DNA from: Undaria pinnatifida | Lineage: Eukaryota; Sar; Phaeophyceae; Laminariales; Alariaceae | NCBI GenBank assembly: GCA_012845835.1 | Contig: JABAKD010000020.1 | Span: forward strand, 992,001-1,056,000 | Length of the DNA: 64,000 nucleotides | Direction of reading: 5' to 3' | Shown here: in pieces, positions 56,601 to 63,474 of the stretch | Layout of the letters: each line of letters begins with the position of its first letter | Position numbering within the stretch: position 1 is the stretch's first letter | Notes under the pieces: generated by a model | Seen by the model: only the letters and a program-made list of their open reading frames with translations | Told to the model about the DNA's origin: nothing | The model's database searches: none | Made by a program: the position numbers and the translations under genes

Positions 56601-59600
56601 TACGTACACCGGCTCAAGGCAAATTGAAAGTATTATCGTATGCATACTATTAATATATGAAAATATTCTAACAACGTCAGGTGTGAAATCAACACATTTA
56701 GGGTCGATAATAATTTCTGTGGATCTATGCAAGCTCCGTATAATACACCGGTCGCCTGTTTTTAGTAAGTTTATCATGAGTCAAAAGCTATTCAAAAGTA
56801 ATCGTGTAATAATGAACATTAATCCTGCAATGAAGCATCAACCATGATAAAGAAAGACATTAACGGGTTAGGTGACACGGACATCGACGTTCACGTATTA
56901 CCTCGTTTCTCTCGCAATCAAATCGAGTACCTACGAGAAAACAAAGTATCCTCTTTTATTATCATCATTATTAATGTAGGTATTACGATCGTGAGGAACG
57001 TACATCAGTAAATTTGTGCATATTATTGTACTGGAAATGCTGGTTGCTGTTGTCGAACTGCAGCAGCTGCCGCTCCTGCTGCTGTTGTTGAAATTACGCA
57101 TCATGTACATAAAAAAGTTGTGCGGGGGCTGCTGCTGCTGCTGCTGTTGTGCGTCATTGTGTGCGGGATGACGCAATGTTGCTGTGTTGTTCTTGCAGCT
57201 GATCCCAGTGTTTCTTTTTCTTTAGTCAAACACGATATGGTATGTTTGTAATGTTCCCCTTGGCAGTGCTGTCGCATGTACAGCCTCGATTTGCCTGTAA
57301 TCCTATACTCATAATATATGTCATGCATCCTCGAAAATTACGGGCATACGCGGAGCCAAGGCGGGCGGAAGCCCGCCGCGGCGAAGCCCCCCTGGTATAT
57401 GATATTTAATTCCTGGCATTTGTTGTCGCATTGGTGTAAACCTTCCGTCGCCCACCTTGCTTCGCCCTGACCTACGCGTGTAACCCGCACTCCGAAGGGT
57501 TATCTTGTACCAGGTATATTTTTGTCGTTTTGTCGATTATTCTAGTACAAAAATCTGCTTTTTTTTCCCCAGCGGAAGCTATACCATTTCTAGTACCTGG
57601 TATATATTGCAGCGGCAGGAAACAATACTTACCGAAAAAGTATTATCTTCCGAACAAAAGATTGTAAGAGCATTTTCGTGATTGGTGAAGAAAGCTTACA
57701 TTCACGGCAATATTTTTTGTGCTGTTGCCCGATCACTCCAACGTATTTTCAACCCAAAAGCACGCGTCAGAGACCAACGCTACAAAAAAAAAACTCTGCT
57801 ATCTGCTGGTCAACGTGAAAAACGTACGAGTTCTCGCGCAACCGATGATGCTTAACATTGAATTTCGGCGACAGTGGTAACCACTGGCCTGCCGATCGAT
57901 GCCAGCCTCCAACGCAGCCCCGCGTTCCTTAAACCCTCAACAACTGGAAACCCGTTTTGGGGGACGAAAGTACTTGGATTCAGTATAGGGAGGGCTTTAG
58001 GGGCCCTGAAGGGGTTCGCGCTAAAGCACGAGCGCCGCAGTGCAGTTGTGTCGGTTAGGGGCTGCAGAATGACCAATACACGGATGTATCTTTTTCACGG
58101 GATGAAAACACCAGGGAAAAACAACAAGGCGTACGTTTTATTAGTAGTGATATGTTGGTAATTGAAAAATATGGGCTGAACTTGGCTGAACGCGAGCTTT
58201 CTCCAAGAAAGATCGGGTCCGGAATAGGAGCAGGTTTGGTGCAGGAGATGTGACGCTTGCAGTATGGGGCGTTTTATAGGCCACTATTGTACTGGAAATA
58301 GTCTTGCTGCAGAAAGACAAAAGGTTGCGAATAAAAACAGAAAAATGCAGCAGTACAACGTAGATGGGGTTAAATTGTCGGGCGGCCAGCGCCCCCCCCA
58401 TAACGCCTTTACAACTGGAAACCCGTTTTCGGGGACAAATTACTTGGAATTGGTATGAGGAGGGGTTCTGGGACTCTATAGGGACTAACGCCTGCACTAC
58501 TGGAAACCCTTTTGGGGGAAAAAATACTTCAACTTAGTATAGGGAGGGATTTTGGGGCTCTAGAGAGGATTTTTCAATGTTGCGAAACTCCAATATTTAG
58601 TTCAGACACTATCATGACGCCTCTGTCTGGCAGTACCAGAGATAAGGAGTTAGGGGTACCTTTTTCAAAAGCAAACGCAGCAGCAGCACGTGTCCAACTG
58701 AAGTTTCGCAAGCAAAAGTAGAAAATCAACCGTTTGGTCGACTTCAATGCTGACGTACCGGTGCCTGCAATAAGAAAACGTTATGTACCGGTATCACAGA
58801 CTACATGGTACCGCCCTCTGGTGAGCAGTTACAAGAAACATCCCAGTAAGAGCGATAGTACTGCTCGTATGTACCAGTGCGTAACAAGAATCAGAAGCAA
58901 AAAATGGGCTCTATATATTAAACGAGGCTTTTGATTAAATGCTGTTTTGCAAGGAGAGCTGCAAGTACAACGAGCGTACCTCATCGGGCTCTCCGAAGTC
59001 CCTCTCCGATGGTCGTTCCACGCTCGCGCTCCAGATTACAGTGACGTGGCCCGTCACTCCCTCGCCCTCGCGAAACTGTCGGATGTCCTTGCGAAGCCTG
59101 TCGAGGCGGCTCTGCTGGCTCTCCCCGTCTCCGGCGACGTGCGTGGCGGACGCATGTTGCGATTCTCCGATAAAGTCTGGGTCCCATACGCCGCGGATTA
59201 GCCTCAGTGCATCCATCTCTTCGCGCACTTGCCGCACAAGATCGAAATCGAGGATCCGCGCGTTGTAGAGGGCCTCGCCGAGCGGGGTGGGGCGGATGTC
59301 CCAACCGCCGATGGCGGCGTCGTTGGCGTCTGCCAAGGAGTACCGCTCCCGGTAGCCTCCGCTGCCTCCTTTGCTCGGGAGCTGGGTGATGCAGCCGAGG
59401 TAGTTGGGAGAGTTGCGGCCGGTGGGGCCCTCCCACGAGATGTTCTTCTTGTTTGAAAGCACGCCAGCGGCCAAGGTGACGCCATTACCTCCTCCAAAGC
59501 CCACCACGAGGATGCCCGGACGTAGGGGCTTGCCGCTGGTGCTGGCGCTGGTGCTGCTCTCGCTGGTGCTGGCGCTGGTGCTGCTTGGGTGCGTGGTAGA

Positions 59601-59765
59601 GGACTCTGTCATGGTACTTGTTGCTTTCCGCCTACCAGTGATGGACGAGGCGCTACTGCTGCGCGTTTCGGCTAGTGATAGACCAATCCCTCGTGGTGCA
59701 AAACCCTCACCTGCGTGGCAGCTAAAAGCAGCTAGGCACAGCCAACATAGGGGTACGATGAACAT
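41664..59765 (-). CDS. Myo-inositol-3-phosphate synthase fused to PfkB-family kinase
   Basis: Seven exons, all phase 0: 58980-59765, 45381-45521, 44735-44836, 44404-44532, 43558-44181, 42653-42883, 41664-42317; about 888 residues. MIPS (about 82-490) converts glucose 6-phosphate to inositol 3-phosphate with NAD. It shows GFGGGNG (89-95, NAD loop), [24 protein letters not shown] (319-328), SNHLGNND (348-355) and [12 protein letters not shown]. After a short linker comes a PfkB kinase (about 521-888): [15 protein letters not shown] (the usual Asn is Gln), a NLEE (N-x-x-E) motif and NANGAGDAF with the catalytic Asp at about 820. Residues 1-80 are a signal peptide plus GEGFAP and a Ser/Thr-rich stretch, like a stramenopile plastid presequence. 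The linker and both domains lie in one uninterrupted exon (43558-44181), so the fusion is not a splicing guess. The first intron is about 13.46 kb. Confidence 0.88.
45930..46590. repeat. Dispersed repeat family Y, copy 1
   Basis: Shares AGATTTAGACCAGGTTTT-like, AACTCGAGCTGAGGTCCACC and GCTGTTTCCTGG words with 55470-55650. A T-rich part and a CTG-rich part with TTTACACGCACA follow, and match 55770-56390 and 56500-57160. All copies lie in the large MIPS intron, in the same orientation. Open frames over it (45859-46164 minus, 55439-55663 minus) share a peptide [10 protein letters not shown](R/Q)LKTWSKS, so part may once have coded. Confidence 0.6.
46900..47330. repeat. Dispersed repeat family Y, copy 2 (partial)
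   Basis: Contains GGGGGCGGCCTCGGCCGTGG (compare 46089-46102) and a T-rich stretch preceded by a CCCGAGCTCAAATCC word, like the other copies. It lacks the CTG-rich end. Confidence 0.45.
47385..47575 (+). mobile_element. LINE 3' coding end fragment
   Basis: Plus-strand translation [12 protein letters not shown] ... [10 protein letters not shown] ... [18 protein letters not shown] matches the C-terminal end of the LINE on the minus strand near 1640-1470 (FEGWRKAAQK ... LFMRKWHE ... AAERHAQAAAAPSTVGIS), and is followed by the same G-rich tract. A small fragment of the same family. Confidence 0.75.
47581..51014 (+). mobile_element. Short Copia-like LTR element with two LTRs (fossil)
   Basis: Direct LTRs of about 222 bp lie at 47581-47802 and 50792-51014. 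They begin TGTCAGGATA, end CA/TA, and are roughly 85-88% alike by eye, so the insertion is old. The flanks GGGGT and GGGGG fit a worn 5-bp target duplication. The 3-kb interior, read on the plus strand, has a gag-like part with a CCHC-type knuckle (CDYC ... near 48905) and a long frame at 49307-50146 with a retropepsin-like start (DTAASHHMV) and the spacing of Copia polyproteins. No reverse transcriptase, RNase H or integrase is seen, so it was probably non-autonomous. It carries several breaks. Confidence 0.7.
51090..51410 (-). mobile_element. LINE 3' end fragment
   Basis: Matches 900-1250 in the same orientation. Shared words are CATCAAGTGCAT, AGCAAGGCGAAGA, GACGATGATGGCCAGACCCA and GTCTCTTGGGCAG, then the C/T-rich tract. 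Only the non-coding 3' part of the LINE is present. Confidence 0.75.
51477..51793 (+). mobile_element. tRNA-derived SINE, copy 3
   Basis: Same family as 18875-19186: head TGGCGTATCAAG, box B GAGTTCGAGCC, collinear body, A-rich end (GTGAAAACAATTATAAAAATAA). It lies in the large MIPS intron. Confidence 0.85.
51794..52377. other. T-rich intron sequence
   Basis: T-rich from 51780 to 52000, then mixed. Contains the GAGTTAACGTGAGAACAACA motif near 52301 shared with 29966 and 33874. No gene seen. Confidence 0.4.
52378..52424 (+). repeat. GC-rich hairpin repeat, copy 1
   Basis: GGGCGGAGCC, GCGGGCATCAGCCTGCC and GGCGAAGCCCCCCT in order. The same order occurs at 55410-55453 and 57348-57394. In the third copy GCGGGCGGAAGCCCGC is a perfect 6-bp stem with a 4-nt loop. 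Confidence 0.6.
52695..53310 (+). repeat. CTG/TTG-rich degenerate repeat
   Basis: Three blocks of CTGCTG-rich sequence, each with TCTCTGCTGCT and a GCTGTGA(C/T)(G/T)CTG word at similar spacing, suggesting an amplified unit of about 200 bp. Leu- and Ala-rich frames over it are artefacts. Confidence 0.6.
53380..53438 (+). repeat. 10-bp minisatellite
   Basis: Six near-perfect copies of CTATCCATGT. Confidence 0.9.
53848..54271. mobile_element. MITE-like element with terminal inverted repeats (424 bp)
   Basis: The left end TCGCTTGAGAACGCCTCCC matches the reverse complement of the right end with one mismatch over 19 bp. TA flanks both ends (53846-47 and 54272-73), as for Tc1/mariner-type targets. 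GAGAACG words recur inside both ends, and a long G run lies at 54171-54191. No transposase. Confidence 0.7.
54533..54665. mobile_element. Small inverted-repeat element (133 bp)
   Basis: GGTCCCACTTTA at the left and TAAAGTGGGACC at the right are perfect 12-bp inverted ends. The CACTAAAGTGGGAC word also occurs twice inside. No clear target duplication is visible. Confidence 0.5.
54721..55248 (-). CDS. Unrecognised open frame in MIPS intron
   Basis: A 175-residue frame with a Ser/Thr/Glu-rich, acidic region and a basic C-terminal end ([15 protein letters not shown]). The last 100 residues look more protein-like than most frames here. No family, no upstream exon and no promoter could be recognised. 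It may be a nested gene, an old element piece or chance. Confidence 0.2.
   Translation of the reverse strand: MERSGGREIHDEYSIICQVHTTSTGGYYGGTSTTSAAVIAKPPRIPRTYCCCIIIFSSPVQPHVRGPISSLLPCMRVLPCVYHETHEPACNVESKPLNCWNSVLTAPLIELTVDVFEIFLRKTSTAESQPEHDASTSETSSDTSGVGEQDEGVSGRGNPHRKLARQKLKNTSKKS
55410..55453 (+). repeat. GC-rich hairpin repeat, copy 2
   Basis: GCGCGGAGC, GGCGGGCGTCAGCCGCG and AAAGCCCCTCTGGTATA. See the copies at 52378 and 57348. Confidence 0.55.
55470..56390. repeat. Dispersed repeat family Y, copy 3
   Basis: Starts with the ACTCGAGCTGAGGTCCACC block, then two T-rich blocks (55800-55930 and 56050-56190). Each is preceded by a CAGTCGCG / AAGTCGCG...TTCGAGC word that could be a worn tRNA-type B box. 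It ends with the CTG-rich block and TTTACACGCACA. The second T-rich block looks like an internal duplication. Confidence 0.55.
56500..57160. repeat. Dispersed repeat family Y, copy 4 (partial)
   Basis: Has the T-rich block after GGGTTCGAGCC (56521) and, after 56640-57020 of unrelated A/T-rich sequence, the CTG-rich block with TTGAAATTACGCATCATGTA. The intervening part may be an insertion. Confidence 0.4.
57348..57394 (+). repeat. GC-rich hairpin repeat, copy 3
   Basis: Perfect stem GCGGGC/GCCCGC (57361-57366 and 57371-57376) inside GCGGAGCC ... GCGGCGAAGCCCCCCT. All three copies are on the same strand and within the same intron. Confidence 0.65.
57935..58575 (+). repeat. Three copies of an 80-bp unit
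   Basis: Copies begin near 57938, 58409 and 58497. Each has ACTGGAAACCC, TTTT(G/C)GGGGA, TACTT and then (A/G)GTAT(A/G)(A/G)GGAGGG. The last two are tandem. The first is about 450 bp away. Confidence 0.6.
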
Positions 59766-59820
59766 GATCCACCTGCCGGGCGTGTCAGCTGACAGTGGGG
59801 TTCAATGATAGATTGAAGGC

Positions 59821-59925
59821 TTTTTATAATTTCCGCAGACGAGAGGTGTTCCCCGCGCGGCGGGAAAGCAACAACGTCCATTATTTTCAACCAATCAAAA
59901 GCTTACAGTGAAATTACACACCAAT
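59821..59925 (-). promoter_or_regulatory. Likely core promoter of the MIPS-PfkB gene
   Basis: On the gene's strand, TATAAAAA (complement of 59821-59828) lies about 56 bp upstream of the chosen ATG at 59765. Two inverted CCAAT boxes lie further up (59891-59895 and 59921-59925). Spacing fits a TATA promoter with a short 5' leader. Confidence 0.45.
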
Positions 59926-60070
59926 GAAAAATGACCAAATCCTATCTCTCCGCATCGCGCCATCGCGCCGCATACCGCATACCGAACTTCCCTCCTTTTG
60001 AGCAACATGATCGGTCGTATTCGGCGCCGCACATCACGAGGCATCACTCCTCGGATACCCGACGCTACCC

Positions 60071-60319
60071 ATGACAGCATTGCGATACTCAAGCACCGAT
60101 CTCTACTCCAGCTCCAACTATGATCACCCATGTACTCATGGCGAACGAGTCCAACTTGTCGCCTCACGATCCAAAACCGGTGGGTACCAAATCTTGACGC
60201 AGCTTACCCAATCCAACGGTCTCTCATCCGAGCAGACTGTCGTACAGCACGCAATGGCAAGCGGTGCTGTACGACGGCACCTGATGACAACCCATGGACT
60301 GCGGAACCCTCATGACTAT
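60071..60319 (+). CDS. Possible first exon of a divergent gene
   Basis: An ATG-started frame of 83 codons ends at a strong donor (GTAAGT at 60320). The end, HAMASGAVRRHLMTTHG, has the Ser-Gly ... Arg-His-Leu ... His look of a zinc-finger-like segment, but no complete Cys pair is clear. It would be transcribed away from the MIPS gene, sharing the promoter region 59770-60070. No following exon was found, so it is speculative. Confidence 0.25.
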
Positions 60320-60540
60320 TGTAAGTGCACTCGATACTCCACACCCTGTTGCTGCGTGTTTGTTTTTTACTACGGTTGTATATAAGGGTTGAAACGGTTG
60401 AAATGGGGTGCTCAATAGACCACACCTCCTTTTCTAACGGGTCAACACCTCTACCCTCATCTCGCCCGGACCGGAACCCATTTGGCACCCATTTGGCACC
60501 CTGCTCCCTCTCATTAATAGTAGGTGCACAACTGTTGTAG

Positions 60541-60582
60541 GGGTTGGGGTTAGGGCTAGGGTTAGGGTTAGGGCCAGGGTTA
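60541..60582 (+). repeat. Interstitial telomere-like tract (TTAGGG)n
   Basis: GGGTTGGGGTTAGGGCTAGG and then GGTTAGGGTTAGGGCCAGGG: about seven exact or near-exact TTAGGG units. Shorter tracts occur at 26827-26840 and 40740-40752. Confidence 0.85.
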
Positions 60583-60733
60583 GTGGAGTAGCGTATGGAC
60601 TGCAGTTAAGAGCTGCAGTCCACATGGACTGAAAAATAGTTGCTCGCGCTCGACCTCAGAAAAACCACCATGTTTCCCAATAATCCCAAAAATCGTGGAA
60701 ATTGGACTTATAGTATCAGTGCACAGAATGAGT

Positions 60734-61131
60734 GTAATGGAGTGCCCTCCGTAGAAGGATAGCTTTATAGATTCGACGTAAAGCCATGTCATGGTTGAGG
60801 TGAAACCACGTGACTTTAGATGTCACATTCACGTCAAGGCCATCATAGATGGGCGATAATGTAGGTGACGATGATGGGACAAGCAGGACGCCCCACATCT
60901 CACTACCTGCTCTACCAGCTGTACCTGCTATACTTGCTCTGCCCTGCACTACCGTGTGCCAAGGGCCTGTGTTGTCTGTCTTTTAGAGTCCAATGAAGAG
61001 GAAATAGTGTATAAGCTTTTGAGTCTATCCAGCGAGCCATGAGGAGAGACCAAACAAGGGCACCGGAACCCATGAGGAGCACGCTTCCCAACACCGACCA
61101 ACCACGCATCCCCCACTCGGAGTACCACCAC
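60734..61131 (-). mobile_element. Short non-coding mobile element, copy 2
   Basis: Reverse-orientation partner of 38265-38672. It is flanked by a perfect 7-bp direct repeat AATGAGT (60727-60733 and 61132-61138). The related sequence at 31028-31040 lacks the element, which confirms an insertion. Confidence 0.75.
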
Positions 61132-61201
61132 AATGAGTATTATGGAAAATCGTCCTGCCGACCCTGGCAACATCCAGGGGAGCCACCGACCTATCTATAT
61201 G

Positions 61202-61518
61202 CCGCTCACCCCGGTGGCGTATCAGGTTATATTCTCGAGCCTGGTATACGTCAGCTTCGTGAGTTCGAATCTCCCCGAGTGCATACTCGTGTAAATTCGT
61301 TGGGACTTTTTCTTGCGCACAAATTGACTTGCGGAAAACGCGAGAGCGTGAGTTAGCAACACTCAATGAAAAATCGACGATTAGTGGGATTACTGAACTC
61401 TAGTCTATGCGAGATAAAAGTTGAAGGCAAGAATCGGGGGGGGAAAGGGACGACACCTGTGACCACGGCTTGTCCAGAAGCTGGAAACTAAAAGTGTGCG
61501 AAAAAAAACACAAAAACA
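61202..61518 (+). mobile_element. tRNA-derived SINE, copy 4
   Basis: Same family as 18875-19186: box A TGGCGTATCAGG, B-box region GAGTTCGAATCTCC, collinear body, and a tail of A runs (CGAAAAAAAACACAAAAACA). It is inserted in the family X repeat. Confidence 0.85.
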
Positions 61519-61770
61519 AGAGGACCAAACATACAACACGCGCGAACGCCCGTAAATGTTGTGCAACTACTGTATACTAATTAGTGGAACACAGATCACG
61601 CAGCTTGAAAGTTGAGTTTCAACCAGTCAATCGGTCGTGCTGACGTTTTTCAATTTTTTATGAAATACGTTGTCAGAATGCGGCGTAATTGCGATTCGTG
61701 ATTTCTTTTCGAAAGGTAACAGTCTTCGTAAGAGTCCTTAAGGTTAAGACGAAACCATTGTCTCCTCCAG

Positions 61771-62314
61771 CCTTCAATTCAGCTTCCAACACAACCTTCA
61801 ATCACTAGCGGAACGAGGGTAATCATGCCGCTTGAATTGAGCTGGTTTGGGGAGAAAACTGCACGTGAAGCACAGGAACGCACGCCAAGTGCATTAGTAT
61901 GGCAATGCCATTGTAGTGCGTGATAGTGGCGAAAGCAACGGCAGCATGAAATTGAGTGGTACTTACGAAGAGGCGGCGGACCTACATTTCTCTGTGTGGA
62001 TGTTGAGCTCAGGCCGGAGGGGCTCGTATCCCTCGGCAAACACCTAATAGTGCAGAGTCGTCTCCATCCAACGTGAGCAGATCGGGAGCCCACCACTGTC
62101 TCCCAACGCGTGGCATACAAGCAAACAGCCTCACACATTTTGAGACACGTTTATGGCGACTAACAAAAGCGAGAAATGGCCCGGCCATGTCAGTCAGAAG
62201 AGCGTGCAACAGTACAATTATCACCTCGCCGTGCGCGTGTCGCGCTTTTCCTTATGTTGCGCTTCCACAGACACATCCCCTACCCCACCATCCCGAGCTT
62301 CTGCGTGGGTCCGG
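61771..62314 (+). CDS. Weak exon chain, unidentified gene
   Basis: Segments with good splice signals: 61771-61896 (acceptor TCTCCTCCAG; frame with SGTRVIMPLELSWFGEKTAR), about 62008-62075 (donor GTGAGC), and 62272-62314 (acceptor GCTTCCACAG, donor GTGAGC). The last two read PEGLVSLGKHLIVQSRL ... HIPYPTIPSFCVGP in one phase, but that phase does not join cleanly to the first segment. No family recognised. It may be part of a real gene whose other exons I missed. Confidence 0.2.
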
Positions 62315-63341
62315 TGAGCACTGTCGTCGCTGTCGTCGAAGTCGTCGCTGTCGTCGCTGGCGTCGATGTCGTCGCCATTTAGTTTCACATTTCTCGCTCT
62401 CAAGTCCCAAAGAGGAGTCAATATCTTTCGGAAAAGCATCGAAAAAACACGACAATTTCAGCGTCATCTACGCAAAGCAGCCCCGCTGCCCAGGCAGGGG
62501 GTACAATAATAACCCGAACACTGCAGCAGCAGCAATACAATGCACGCGGAGACCTCCCACACGTGTGCAGTATGAAACTAGTCAGTCGCGCAGCTACGTG
62601 TTTCCACTAAGTCATTGGCAAGAACCGTCCGTATCTGGCGCTTGTTTGGCCTATATGCCTGGGTCACAAACAGGGTTGAAAGTATTTCAAGGTTTGGCTT
62701 CAGTTGTTGTTGGCACCTCCCTCCTCCGGGTATTCTTGTTCTCCCACCACCCCTACTTGGTTCTTTCCTGAGGGTTTCAGTACTACTTTGTAGCTGCCTT
62801 CGTACTGTGTTTTATTCCAAGCGAGCGTCTTCAAGAAAACTAGAAAACCATCGGGAAGGCGACTGTACACCAATGGTCGTTGGCCGATGCTAAACTTGTT
62901 ATCGCTTCTCGTAGCATCAAAACACCTACCACACCCATCTCGTCGTCTAACAAGCACCCCCTCCCCCCGTATCGAATAGTTGTACCAGGACAGCGTGGGG
63001 GGATTTATCATGCCCACCAGCTCATACTCGATGTCCCTTCTACAAAAACGGATATGACTATGACAGTATTAGTGAAAGCACACTACAGTATACTGTAGAC
63101 TCGAGGGATGAGTGGTGATTATGTGCAACCTGGGCTCCCAAACCCTTTGTGAAGGCGCTTCGGAAGCCTGACTGCTCATGGTACCAGGGCGTTATAATTG
63201 CTTACAAAGAAAAACAGTTACTCAGTACCGAACGTGCGGGATTATCCCACTTAGTACTACCTGCAGTGTAACTGGTCAGACTGCATCCAACTTTGGTCCG
63301 AGCTGTGCCAGACGGAATAATAATTTCACCTGGTAATAATA
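62315..63341. other. No confidently supported gene
   Basis: A 105-residue minus frame (62700-63017, with FDATRSDNKFSIGQRPLVYS and AWNKTQYEGSYKVVLKPSGK) looks protein-like but matches nothing I recognise. The rest shows no repeat shared with other parts of the window. Confidence 0.3.
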
Positions 63342-63474
63342 TGGGTGGTCCCTTGTATAGGGTTGGGTGGTCCCTTGTATAGAGTTGGATGGTCCCTTGT
63401 AGAGGGTTGGTTGGTCCCTTGTATAGGTTTGGGTGGTCCCTTGGTTAGGGTTGGGTGGCCCCCTTGTATAGGGT
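63342..63474 (+). repeat. 22-bp minisatellite
   Basis: About six imperfect units of GGGTGGTCCCTTGTATAGGGTT. One unit carries GGTTAGGGTTGG, close to the telomere-like word. Confidence 0.9.

Larger units (their letters stand above)
60700..61640 (+). repeat. Dispersed repeat (family X), copy with two insertions
   Basis: Collinear with 31005-31187, but interrupted by the short element at 60734-61131 and by the SINE at 61202-61518. After the SINE, AGAGGACCAAACATACAACAC aligns with AGGATCAAATATATGACAC of the empty copy, and TTGTGCAACTACTGTAT follows. Confidence 0.7.

Noticed and set aside
60541-60582. A true chromosome end
   Set aside because: Only about 40 bp of telomere-like sequence with unique sequence on both sides.
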